Source: Streptomyces sp. NBC_00464 (GTDB taxonomy: Bacteria; Actinomycetota; Actinomycetes; Streptomycetales; Streptomycetaceae). Taken from it: a DNA stretch of 64,000 nucleotides. The translations under genes were made by a program, and so were the position numbers. Positions 49,583 through 59,866 of this stretch are shown in pieces (position 1 is the stretch's first letter; every line of letters begins with the position of its first letter). The notes under the pieces are model-generated. The model did not search any database and was not told the origin of the DNA. It saw nothing but the letters and a program-made list of their open reading frames with translations. The stretch is from the NCBI RefSeq assembly GCF_036013915.1, contig NZ_CP107899.1, positions 7,964,001-8,028,000 on the forward strand, written 5' to 3'.

Positions 49583-50761
49583 GTGCACCTCGAATACACG
49601 CCTGAACAGCAGCAGTTGCGTGCCGAACTGCATACGTACTTCGCCGCCCTGGTCCCCGACAACGCCTATGCGCGCTACGCCGACCCGGCCGCCCAGAAGC
49701 GTTTCTACCGGGAGACGATCCGGCGCCTGGGCGCCGACGGCTGGCTCGGCGTCGGCTGGCCCACGGAGTACGGCGGGCGCGGTCTGTCCCCGATGGAACA
49801 GTTCATCTTCTTCGACGAGGCGGCCCAGGCGGGCGTCCCGCTGCCGCTGATGGCCCTCAACACCGTCGGCCCGACGATCATGCAGTTCGGAACCGACGAG
49901 CAGAAGGCCTACTTCCTGCCCAAGGTCCTTGCCGGGGAGATCGACTTCGCGATCGGCTACAGCGAACCCGACGCGGGCACCGACCTCGCCGCACTCAAGA
50001 CCCGGGCGGTGCGCGACGGCGACACGTACATCGTCGACGGGCAGAAGATCTGGACGACGAACGGCGACACCGCGGACTGGGTCTGGCTCGCCGCCCGCAC
50101 CGATCCGGACGCCCCGCCCCACAAGGGCATCACCATGCTCCTCGTGCCGACGTCCGACCCCGGCTACTCCTGCACCCTGATCAACACCCTGGCCTCGCAC
50201 GACACCACGGCCAGCTACTACGAGAACATCCGCGTCCCCGTCTCCCGCCGGGTCGGCGAGGAGAACAAGGGCTGGCGGCTCATCACCAACCAGCTCAACC
50301 ACGAACGCGTCACCCTCGCCGCCCACGGCACCATGGCCATCCGCGCCCTGCGCAACGTCCGGCGCTGGGCCGCCGACACCCGCCTCGCCGACGGCCGCCG
50401 CGTGATCGACCTCGGCTGGGTCCGCGCCCGTCTCGCCCGCACGCACGCCCGGCTCGATGCGATGAAACTCCTGAACTGGCAGATGGTGTCAGCCGTCCAG
50501 CACGCCACCCTCACCCCGCAGGACGCCTCCGCCGTCAAGGTCTACGGCTCCGAGGCGCGCCGCGACGCCTACGCCTGGCTCATGGAGGTCGTCGGCTCGG
50601 CGGGCCCGCTCAAGGAGGGCTCGGCGGGCGCCGTCCTGCACGGCGAGCTCGAGCGCGGATACCGGTCCGCCGTCATCTTCACCTTCGGCGGCGGCAACAA
50701 CGAGATCCAGCGGGAGATCATCTCGTGGATCGGACTCGGGATGCCGCGCGTGCGTCGCTGA
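49583..50761 (+). CDS. Acyl-CoA dehydrogenase
   Basis: A 392-residue flavoprotein: FAIGYSEPDAGTDLAALKTRA and GQKIWTTNGDTADWVWLAARTD are the FAD/substrate motifs, and the C-terminal helical domain includes SAVKVYGSEARRDAYAWLMEVVGSAG. It oxidises an acyl-CoA to the 2-enoyl-CoA; chain specificity is unknown. GGAGGGG lies just before the GTG. Its stop codon is five bases from the left end of the TniQ element, so the reading frame is intact. Confidence 0.93.
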   Translation: MHLEYTPEQQQLRAELHTYFAALVPDNAYARYADPAAQKRFYRETIRRLGADGWLGVGWPTEYGGRGLSPMEQFIFFDEAAQAGVPLPLMALNTVGPTIMQFGTDEQKAYFLPKVLAGEIDFAIGYSEPDAGTDLAALKTRAVRDGDTYIVDGQKIWTTNGDTADWVWLAARTDPDAPPHKGITMLLVPTSDPGYSCTLINTLASHDTTASYYENIRVPVSRRVGEENKGWRLITNQLNHERVTLAAHGTMAIRALRNVRRWAADTRLADGRRVIDLGWVRARLARTHARLDAMKLLNWQMVSAVQHATLTPQDASAVKVYGSEARRDAYAWLMEVVGSAGPLKEGSAGAVLHGELERGYRSAVIFTFGGGNNEIQREIISWIGLGMPRVRR

Positions 50762-50766
50762 CTCCT

Positions 50767-50810
50767 TGTGACGAGGCTTTTTAGTTGGCATAGAAGTGGG
50801 ATAGTTGGCA
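50767..50810 (+). repeat. Left end of the element with two TAGTTGGCA boxes
   Basis: TGTGAC terminus at 50767-50772, then TAGTTGGCA at 50782-50790 and again at 50802-50810, spaced 20 bp (about two helical turns), as expected for transposase-binding sites of Tn7/Tn5053-type elements. Confidence 0.6.
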
Positions 50811-50831
50811 CTGACTGCTGCCGACAGTCAG
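50811..50831. repeat. Hairpin CTGACTG ... CAGTCAG
   Basis: Perfect 7-bp arms with a 7-base loop directly inside the left end. It could stop transcripts entering from the acyl-CoA dehydrogenase gene. Confidence 0.5.
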
Positions 50832-50882
50832 TACCACGTGTACCCGCTGGGCTTTGACGGCAGAGGGTGCTGACCTGCAGCT

Positions 50883-52484
50883 TCAGGCAAGCGGGTCGGG
50901 GGCCCTCGGGCTGTACGCGTCCGCTTCTTGCGCTACTACGACGTCCATGTCGACGGACAGTTTCTCGTCTTGGTCGCAGGACCTGGCCAGGTACGTCGCA
51001 TAGAGAGCCAGGCGCTGCCGCAGTCGGAATCGCTGGCCGTGACCGAGGTTGGCCTCGTGGAAGTGGCCTATCAGTGTGGTGAGGGCTTGGGTGCCGACGG
51101 CGCTGCGTACCGCGACCGCGAAGGGGGACCGCGATGGTTCACCCCGCGTGACATCGCTCCATACGACGATCGACATGAAGCGCGGAACCATCTGGGTCCG
51201 CAGGCGCTCGAGCCGGTGGAGGCTGTCGAAGAGGCGGTCCCGGTCAGTGTCGGGCATGCACCAGCTTCCCATTCTGAGCCGGCGGTTGGCGTAGTCGATT
51301 CGGTCCTTCTGGGCGTCGAGTTCGTCCGCGATTTCCTCGACGATGTGAGTGAAGAGTGGCCACAGCCGCGCGTCGGTGAGCCTGTGCCCAAGCATGCGCT
51401 GTGCGTTGGCTCCCACTCCTGGAGAGACGCCCAGGGACATTGCGCAATCCGACCATGTCTGCCCCGATGCGAGTTCCGCGAGCCGGAATGCGGCTCCGCG
51501 ACGCAGGAGCCGGTCGTCACGGTATGTGATGTTGGGGAGCTGTGCGCGGAGCTTTGCGAAGTGCGTCAGGTACCAGGAGCGTGGCAGGTAGGCCGGGACT
51601 TGGGCGATGGTGAAGGTGTAGTTGTGCCGCAGTTTTCGGTAAAGAATGTTGGTTTTGCGCGAATTGGGGTCGCGTGGTGACATTGCCCGTGCGAATTCCT
51701 TGGAGATGCCCGGTTCTTGGGCGATCTTGCTCGCGTATGGTTTTGAACGCCTGTATGTTTCGGCGGAGAGAGGCCCGACCTTTTCGGCGAGGGTCCACAC
51801 GTCGCGTTCTGTGATGAGATTGTCGGCGGCGAGGAGTAACGCGCCGGATGTCGCAGGATCCGTCGGGGCGGTCCGAACTCCTGCGATTGTTGCTCCTTGG
51901 TCCTGTGAATAGCTGGAGAGGAACGGTGCGATGTGTGCATTGACGATCGCGGCCAGAGTGCTGGTGGGCAAGAGGCGGTGTCCGGTTGGCCAGCTGATTT
52001 TGATGAGGCGCGTGGCGGTGATGAGGTCATGGAAGTAGGTGTCGGCTGCGGGGGAAGCGTGAGCACTGTTGACGGGCGGATTCAATCGTCCGTCGATGCG
52101 CTTTTGGAGATCGAGTAGCAGCTGGAGGTCTTCCAGTGTAAAGGGTGAGTTTCTGTGGCTGTCTATGTGGTCCAGGCGGGCGCCGCAGACGGGACCGGTG
52201 CCGGGTATGGGGTTGCCGCCCGGAGAGATTTCGGGGTTTCGGCACTGAAGCGGGTGCAAGCCGTCGATGTTCGGTTGCTTGATCAGTGCGACGCGCCGCC
52301 GCTCGGGGTTGTTGAGGGGAAGGAGACAGGACGGACATTCGTACTCAAGGAGGCTTTTGTGCCGGGTGCATGCGAAGACGATGGGGAGGTGCCAGCGCAG
52401 TTGCCATGCGCCTCCGAGGGTGTTCTGGATGGGGCTGCCGTTACCGCGTAGGCATGGGGGGCAGTATCGGCTGGACGGTGTCAT
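50883..52484 (-). CDS. tniQ: TniQ family transposition protein lacking its N-terminal region
   Basis: A 533-residue protein that begins at the TniQ zinc-finger: SRYCPPCLRGNGS, GAWQLRWHLPIVFACTRHKSLLEYECPSC. The conserved N-terminal stretch before the first CPxC is absent; upstream DNA stays open in frame but reads as Arg/Ala-rich sequence without TniQ features. The C-terminal 350 residues are helical (VSPGVGANAQRMLGHRL) and resemble TnsD-like target-selection extensions. TniQ/TnsD chooses the insertion site and recruits the AAA+ regulator. There is a TTA codon at 51837-51839 (bldA-dependent Leu). It is probably a remnant, but the body is intact. Confidence 0.75.
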   Translation of the reverse strand: MTPSSRYCPPCLRGNGSPIQNTLGGAWQLRWHLPIVFACTRHKSLLEYECPSCLLPLNNPERRRVALIKQPNIDGLHPLQCRNPEISPGGNPIPGTGPVCGARLDHIDSHRNSPFTLEDLQLLLDLQKRIDGRLNPPVNSAHASPAADTYFHDLITATRLIKISWPTGHRLLPTSTLAAIVNAHIAPFLSSYSQDQGATIAGVRTAPTDPATSGALLLAADNLITERDVWTLAEKVGPLSAETYRRSKPYASKIAQEPGISKEFARAMSPRDPNSRKTNILYRKLRHNYTFTIAQVPAYLPRSWYLTHFAKLRAQLPNITYRDDRLLRRGAAFRLAELASGQTWSDCAMSLGVSPGVGANAQRMLGHRLTDARLWPLFTHIVEEIADELDAQKDRIDYANRRLRMGSWCMPDTDRDRLFDSLHRLERLRTQMVPRFMSIVVWSDVTRGEPSRSPFAVAVRSAVGTQALTTLIGHFHEANLGHGQRFRLRQRLALYATYLARSCDQDEKLSVDMDVVVAQEADAYSPRAPDPLA

Positions 52485-52558
52485 ATTCCAGCCGACCGTC
52501 GCCGGTCCCCTGGCCCTATGCGTGCCCGCTCGGATCGTGAGCAGGGCGGCGCATCGCC

Positions 52559-52723
52559 GTGCTCTTCCTTGCCAACCCGCCGTTGGACCGCCCCGTTGCG
52601 CCGTATATGAGCCGGGACAGGCTGACGGTCGACATCCCCGGACTCGCCCGCCTCAAAGGCGCCATGTTCGGACTGCCCCCGGCCCCCGTCCGGCCCGCAC
52701 ACCATGCGGAGCAGGGCTCTTGA
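52559..52723 (+). pseudogene. Orphan gene fragment (54 codons) inside the element
   Basis: From GTG 52559 to TGA this reads VLFLANPPLDRPVAPYM and so on with strong G/C at third positions, unlike the surrounding DNA, so it looks like true Streptomyces coding sequence. An in-frame TGA lies just upstream (52538-52540). It lies over the region where the TniQ N-terminus should be, suggesting a deletion joined two genes. Parent gene not recognised. Confidence 0.35.
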
Positions 52724-52734
52724 CCCGGAAACGC

Positions 52735-53472
52735 TCAGTTCAGGATCCGGTCGAACACGTCGCGGTGCGCGCAGACGAAGGCATGTTCCCGCCTGCTCCA
52801 GGAGATCCGGTCGCCCAGAACGTTCGCGGGCGCCGGCGCCGAAGCCGGGCGGGCCAAGAACTCCGACCAGAACCTTACGTTCCGCGCCTGGCGCTCAAGG
52901 ACGCAGTCGACCAGAGCGCGACGCTCGGGCTCCTCCAACCCGTACACGTCCGCGACGAGCCGCACTTGGTCGGCCTGCTCCTCCAGCGGAGTGGCCCACT
53001 TGGACGAAATGCACCACGTCCACGCCAGGTACGCAACATCCTCGAGCCGACTTCCCGGAGCGGCTTCCTCGAAATCGATGATCGCCACGGGCAGACCGTT
53101 TCTGAAGACGTAGTTATTCGGCCCGGGGTCGTGATGGCACACAACGTCGAACCGGCCGGCGAGCCGACTCCCACGTGTCGCCTCGTGCATCTCACGCAGG
53201 AGCAGGGTCGCCGCCCGGACCTGACCGTCCGACCATGGTTGGAACTTCTTCGGAACATGACCTTCCATGTACGTCAGAACATCTTTTCCGCCCACCTGGC
53301 CGAGGTATTTCGGGGCGCCTGAAAAACCGCGCTCCTCGAATATTCCCAGAAGGGAAGCCATGAATTCCGACGAAGTAGATGTGGGTCGTAGCACCCTGTC
53401 GTCGCTCCGTATGACCTCCGACGTCATGCGTCCGCCGGTCAGTACGAGTGCACCATGAGAAATATCAGCCAT
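52735..53472 (-). CDS. Aminoglycoside phosphotransferase (APH) family protein
   Basis: A 245-residue kinase. The catalytic loop is CHHDPGPNNYV (HxDxxxxN) followed by the metal-binding Asp in VAIIDFEEAAPGSRLEDVAYLAW; the N-lobe has VLRPTSTSSEFMASLL. GGGAG lies before the ATG. The family covers aminoglycoside, choline and other small-molecule kinases, so resistance is possible but not proven. It is a cargo gene of the element. The gene-free stretch 53473-53874 upstream shows nothing definite. Confidence 0.82.
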   Translation of the reverse strand: MADISHGALVLTGGRMTSEVIRSDDRVLRPTSTSSEFMASLLGIFEERGFSGAPKYLGQVGGKDVLTYMEGHVPKKFQPWSDGQVRAATLLLREMHEATRGSRLAGRFDVVCHHDPGPNNYVFRNGLPVAIIDFEEAAPGSRLEDVAYLAWTWCISSKWATPLEEQADQVRLVADVYGLEEPERRALVDCVLERQARNVRFWSEFLARPASAPAPANVLGDRISWSRREHAFVCAHRDVFDRILN

Positions 53473-53874
53473 TGCCGCTCCCGCGCTGTGATCTTCGTCC
53501 ACTGTACTCGCCGGGCGGTGTCGTCCAGAGGTGTCCGCCCGGGGCCGTGCACTCCGGGTGATGATAACGGGTCCGAGCCACATCCGCACTCGGATCGAAT
53601 CATCCCGCACCCGTCCCCGTACGCCCTATAAACAGACTATCGATATTCCATGGGAGCTGCCGACGCGATCGAATCTCCGAAGGAAGAATGCAATGCCGCA
53701 CCCCTCCGTGTGTCTATGTTGAGTGAATCTGCAATTTCACTGAAAGCGCGAAACGCAGGGTCGGTTATCGCGCCTGGAGAAGGCGGCACGCCGGGGCGCG
53801 AGGGAATCTCGTGAGCCTGTCGGGCACGGGCCGGCCCAAACTTCTGCACGAGCGGTTCCTCAACGGCCTGGCGA

Positions 53875-54291
53875 TCAATCCGCTAACTTGATCTTTAACC
53901 CACGCGCGCGAACGTGGGTCCGTTGACTTCCTCGTTCGTCGTTTCGTGGAGCCTGGTTTGCCAACCGTGCACGTCGTGGCGCGGGGTGGGACGGGTGTTT
54001 GATTCCGGGTGGTCGACCTGGTCCGAGGTGGGAGACTTTCGAGGCGCACGCCCATGGCCCCAGGACCCGGGCGCCCAGCCGGGCAAGGGTGTGCTGCGGA
54101 GCGTTCGCGGACCACTGTCCGACGGCCGCGTACGAGCGGGCGCCGGCGACCACCGCCGAGGTGGCAACCAGCAGCACCGCCACGAACGGGTGACGAACCC
54201 CTCGACGCCGACGCGGATCGGGCAGCAGTCCCGCCGTTCCATCCACGGTGGGCGACTTGATCAGGCAGACGGTGGCAGACTGGCGGCACAT
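53875..54291 (-). pseudogene. ISAs1 family transposase remnant
   Basis: A 138-codon ORF whose first half reads DPRRRRGVRHPFVAVLLVA, then SAVVAGARSYAAVGQWSA, the N-terminal region of ISAs1 transposases. After ARLGARVL the homology is lost and seems to shift into another frame (GVRLESLPP), and no DDE catalytic domain follows. It is therefore a truncated, inactive copy of an insertion sequence. Confidence 0.7.
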
Positions 54292-54349
54292 CGAAGCTCC
54301 GGTGGTTCAGGGCGACTTGGGAAGGTCACCCCGTTCAACCGGAGCTTCG
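54292..54349. repeat. Perfect 12-bp inverted repeat next to the ISAs1 remnant
   Basis: Arms CGAAGCTCCGGT (54292-54303) and ACCGGAGCTTCG (54338-54349) with a 34-base loop, immediately upstream of the transposase start. Probably the original 5' region or hairpin of the insertion sequence. Confidence 0.6.
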
Positions 54350-54535
54350 TTGCCTACGTGACGGGCCGACCCGGACCTCCCACACCGCCGTGACCAGCCG
54401 ATTCATGCCCTCACCAGGACTTTGAAAGTGCCCTGCCCACGGGGGTTCGCGTCGCTATTGATCGCCGTGAGCGGCCAAGGCGGAGCGAGCAGCAAGGGCG
54501 CCGGTGCTGCCTCAGTGCACCACGTTGTACCAATG

Positions 54536-54637
54536 TGCCAACTAAACCGCCTCTTCGTGGGCGGGTGTGTTTGAACCCAGTTGGCATCACTGCAGGTCAG
54601 ATCCGTGGAAAAGTGTCAACTATGAGGCTTGGTCACA
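54536..54637 (-). repeat. Right end of the element with three AGTTGGCA-type boxes
   Basis: Reading inward from 54637: TGTGAC terminus, box TAGTTGACA (54614-54622), a box in the opposite orientation (CAGTTGGCA, 54578-54586) and TAGTTGGCA again (54536-54544). The inner box and its flank also resemble the left end (GAGGC, three bases, TTAGTTGGCA). Confidence 0.6.
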
Positions 54638-54738
54638 CCTGAGGAAATCCCGTTCGTGGAAACTGATATCCGGCCCGCTCCCGGCGGTCTCCCAGCCATC
54701 GGGCATCATCAGCGGTCTACGGGACAGGGAACTTCTTC

Positions 54739-56403
54739 ATGAGCCAGCAGCACACGGTGGACCCGGCGGCACTGGTGACCGCCGCCCGCGAGGGGGACGC
54801 GGGGGCCAGGGACGAGCTGGCGAGCGCGTACCTTCCGCTCGTCTACAACATCGTGGGCCGGGCGCTGAACGGTTCGGCGGACGTGGACGACGTGGTGCAG
54901 GACACCATGCTCCGGGCGCTGCACGGGCTCGGCGGTCTGCGGGCCCCGGAGAGCTTCCGCTCCTGGCTGGTGGCGATCGCCATGAACCAGGTCCGCGCGT
55001 ACTGGCAGGGCCGCAACGGCGCGCCGGGCACGCTGGAGGAGGCCGGGCAGGTCGCCGATCCCGGGGCCGACTTCGTTGATCTGACGATGATGCGCCTGCA
55101 ACTGTCCGGGCAGCGTCAGGAGACGGCGCGTGCGACGCGGTGGCTGGAGCCGGAGGACCGGGGCCTGCTGTCGCTGTGGTGGCTGGAGTGCGCGGGGGAG
55201 CTGACCCGTACCGAGGTCGCCGAGGCACTGGAACTCTCGCCGCAGTACGCGGCGGTCCGGGTGCAGCGGATGAAGGCGCAGCTGGAGACGGCCCGCATCG
55301 TCGTGCGGGCGCTCGACGCGCAGCCGCCGTGCGAGGAACTCCGCGGGGTCCTCGCGGCGTGGGACGGCCGGCCTTCGGTCCTGTGGCGCAAACGCATAGC
55401 CCGGCACGCCCGTGACTGCTTCCGGTGCGCCGGACTCCGGAGCGGCCTGATGCCCGCCGAAGGCCTGCTGGCGGGGCTGGCACTGGTCGCGGCGCCCGTG
55501 GCCCTGCTCGCGCTGTGGCCCGCACAGGACGCGATGGCGTCCGTCGCCGCATCGCACGTGCTCGGCGGGGCACCGGGCGACGGGGCGATACCCGCCGGGC
55601 CCGGCCGGCACCGTTCGCCGGGCGGGCGGAACGGGGGCGGGCGGGGCACCTCGCGCGCCGAAGCGCGCCGGCGCCGGCGGACCGTCCGGCGGCGGGCGGT
55701 CGGCGGCGCGGTACTGGCGGCGTGCGTGGCCGGCGGGGGCCTGTGGTACGCATCCCTCGGGCCCGGTACCGGAGGCGACGACGAAGCGGCGTCGCGTACG
55801 GCGGCCGAGCCCGTCACCGATCTCGCCGCACCCGGGACCCCGGCCACCACGTCACCGTCACCGCAGCCGTCCGTGTCCGTTTCCGCGTCGCCCTCGCCGT
55901 CCGCGAAGAAGAGCGCCCCTGCGACCCCGAGCCGGAAACCGAGGAAGAGCGACCCCCCGGCGCCGAAGAAGACGGCCACACCGCCGGTGCCGAGCGCCCC
56001 AGCCGCGCAACCGGCCCCCCTGAGCACCACGGCCCAGGTCGTCGCCCTGGCCAACAAGGAGCGGGGGGCCGCCGGATGCGGACCGCTCACGGAGGACACC
56101 CAGCTCACGGACGCGGCGCAGCGCCACTCCGACGACATGGCGGCCAGGGACTTCTTCGAGCACACCAACCCGGACGGCGCCGACCCCGGGCAACGCGTCA
56201 CCGACGCCGGGTACCACTGGTCCACGTACGGCGAGAACATAGCGCGGGGCCAGCAGACGCCCGCAGCGGTGATGGAGTCCTGGATGAACAGCCCCGGCCA
56301 CCGCGCCAACATTCTCAACTGCGACTTCAAGGACATCGGCATCGGTATCCACCAGGGGCCCGGCGGACCGTGGTGGACGCAGGACTTCGGCGCGAAGCCA
56401 TGA
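54739..56403 (+). CDS. ECF sigma factor fused to zinc anti-sigma motif, membrane segments and CAP domain
   Basis: 554 residues. About 10-90 is sigma region 2 (ADVDDVVQDTMLRALHGLGGLR, SFRSWLVAIAMNQVR) and about 135-190 sigma region 4 (LTRTEVAEALELSPQYAAVRVQRMKAQL). His223, Cys227 and Cys230 form an HxxxCxxC zinc anti-sigma motif. Hydrophobic segments lie at 241-260 and 321-337, then a Ser/Pro/Lys-rich linker, and a CAP/SCP domain from 430 (NKERGAAGCGPL, GENIARGQQ, SPGHRANILN). It is thus a sigma factor, its inhibitor and an extracellular sensor in one chain. The ATG is supported by the domain start. Confidence 0.88.
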   Translation: MSQQHTVDPAALVTAAREGDAGARDELASAYLPLVYNIVGRALNGSADVDDVVQDTMLRALHGLGGLRAPESFRSWLVAIAMNQVRAYWQGRNGAPGTLEEAGQVADPGADFVDLTMMRLQLSGQRQETARATRWLEPEDRGLLSLWWLECAGELTRTEVAEALELSPQYAAVRVQRMKAQLETARIVVRALDAQPPCEELRGVLAAWDGRPSVLWRKRIARHARDCFRCAGLRSGLMPAEGLLAGLALVAAPVALLALWPAQDAMASVAASHVLGGAPGDGAIPAGPGRHRSPGGRNGGGRGTSRAEARRRRRTVRRRAVGGAVLAACVAGGGLWYASLGPGTGGDDEAASRTAAEPVTDLAAPGTPATTSPSPQPSVSVSASPSPSAKKSAPATPSRKPRKSDPPAPKKTATPPVPSAPAAQPAPLSTTAQVVALANKERGAAGCGPLTEDTQLTDAAQRHSDDMAARDFFEHTNPDGADPGQRVTDAGYHWSTYGENIARGQQTPAAVMESWMNSPGHRANILNCDFKDIGIGIHQGPGGPWWTQDFGAKP

Positions 56404-56649
56404 ACCCTGCGACGGCCGTGCGGCCACCGCGCACGCCGACGGAGCCGCCGCCGTCCTGACCGCCCGGACAGGTTCTGGCTCCGGGCCGGATGAAGCGAGG
56501 AGTCCGTGCATCGCGAAGTCACCGAAGGGGCGTTGCCGGGGTGGTGACGACAAGCAGATCCTGAGAGCCTCTCCGGGACTGCGATCCTGGCCGGAGCGCC
56601 CCATCGCGACGAGTGCGTCGGTTCGCCGCCCAGCAGGAGGTACGAGCAC

Positions 56650-57545
56650 ATGACGGAACCCGACCCCGGGCTCTTCGGGCCCGCCTCGGTCACCTGGCAG
56701 CTGCACGGCGACCCGATGATGTGGGTCGCCGGAGTGCGCGCCCTGTACCTCCAGGCCCTCCACCCGCGCGCGGTGCGCGGCGTCATGCAGAACTCCGACT
56801 TCCGCAAGGACGCCTGGGGGCGGCTCATGCGTACGGCGGGCTTCGTCGGGACGATCACCTACGGCACCACCGACGCCGCCGAGAAGGCCGGAGCCCGGGT
56901 CCGCAAGATCCACCGGCTCCTCAAGGTCACCGACCCGCTGACCGGTGAGACGTACGGCGTCGACGAGCCGGACCTGCTGCTGTGGGTGCATTGCGCGGAG
57001 GTCGACTCCTACCTTCAGGTCCAGCGGCGCTCCGGCTACCCGCTCACCGACGCGCAGGCCGACCGGTACATCGACGAGCACCGCACCAGTGCCCGGCTCG
57101 TCGGGCTGGATCCGGCCGGCGTTCCCGCGACGGCCGCGCAGCTGGCCGCCTACTTCGAGCAGGTGCGGCCCCAACTGGCCTCCTCTCCCGAGGCGTTGGA
57201 TGTCGACCACTTCCTGCGCCGGCCACCGGTCCACCCGCTGCTCGTACCGGCGCGTGCCGTCCTGTGGCGGCGCGTCGCGACCCTCGCCTACCAGTCGCTG
57301 CCCCCGTTCGCCCATGAGCTGTACGGCAGACCGGTACCGCCTGCGCCCACCGTCGACCGCCGCCTGCGCACCACCGGAACCGTCCTGCGCACCATCCCGT
57401 CGAAGCTGCGCTGGCAACTCCCGCCCGGTCACATCGTGAACGCGATGGCACGACTCGGACCCGGCAGCCGCCCCACCCCGTACAAACTGAAAAGGGAGGC
57501 AGCCATACTGGACGGGCCGGGGAGGGCACAGCGACAGCAGGCGGA

Positions 57546-57549
<4 letters not shown>
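56650..57549 (+). CDS. MpaB/rubber-oxygenase-like protein (DUF2236)
   Basis: A 299-residue helical protein of the DUF2236 family: SVTWQLHGDPMMWVAGVRALYLQALHPRAVRGV, then GRLMRTAGFVGTITYG and LLWVHCAEVDSYL. This family includes the fungal oxygenase MpaB and latex-clearing proteins, which bind heme; conserved His and Arg residues are present but activity is unproven. GGAGG lies about 10 bases before the ATG. Its stop overlaps the start of the kinase gene. Confidence 0.88.
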
Positions 57550-59810
<2,261 letters not shown>

Positions 59811-59866
59811 GGGCGAAGCCCGGCGCGAGCCCTGGTCCGGGCCGCGTGTCCGTGTTACCAAGGGGC

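Larger units (their letters stand above)
50767..54637. mobile_element. TniQ-bearing Tn7-like element, degenerate or non-autonomous (3.9 kb)
   Basis: The ends are related inverted repeats: left from TGTGACGAGGCTTTTTAG (50767) and right, read inward on the other strand, TGTGACCAAGCCTCATAG (ending at 54637). They match at 18 of the first 24 bases. Both ends hold TAGTTGGCA boxes. Inside are a TniQ gene without its N-terminus, a gene fragment, an APH gene and an ISAs1 remnant. Codon use is less GC-biased than in the flanks. No TnsA, TnsB/TniA or TnsC/TniB gene is present. The five bases outside the left (CTCCT) and right (CCTGA) ends do not match. Confidence 0.6.

Noticed and set aside
53637..53849. 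70-codon minus-strand ORF upstream of the APH gene
   Set aside because: Reads plausibly as protein, but third positions show no G/C bias, there is no ribosome site and no family is recognised.
50767..54637. Integrative plasmid or prophage explanation for the island
   Set aside because: No integrase, tRNA gene or direct-repeat attachment sites were seen. The ends are inverted repeats with internal boxes, which fits a transposon better.
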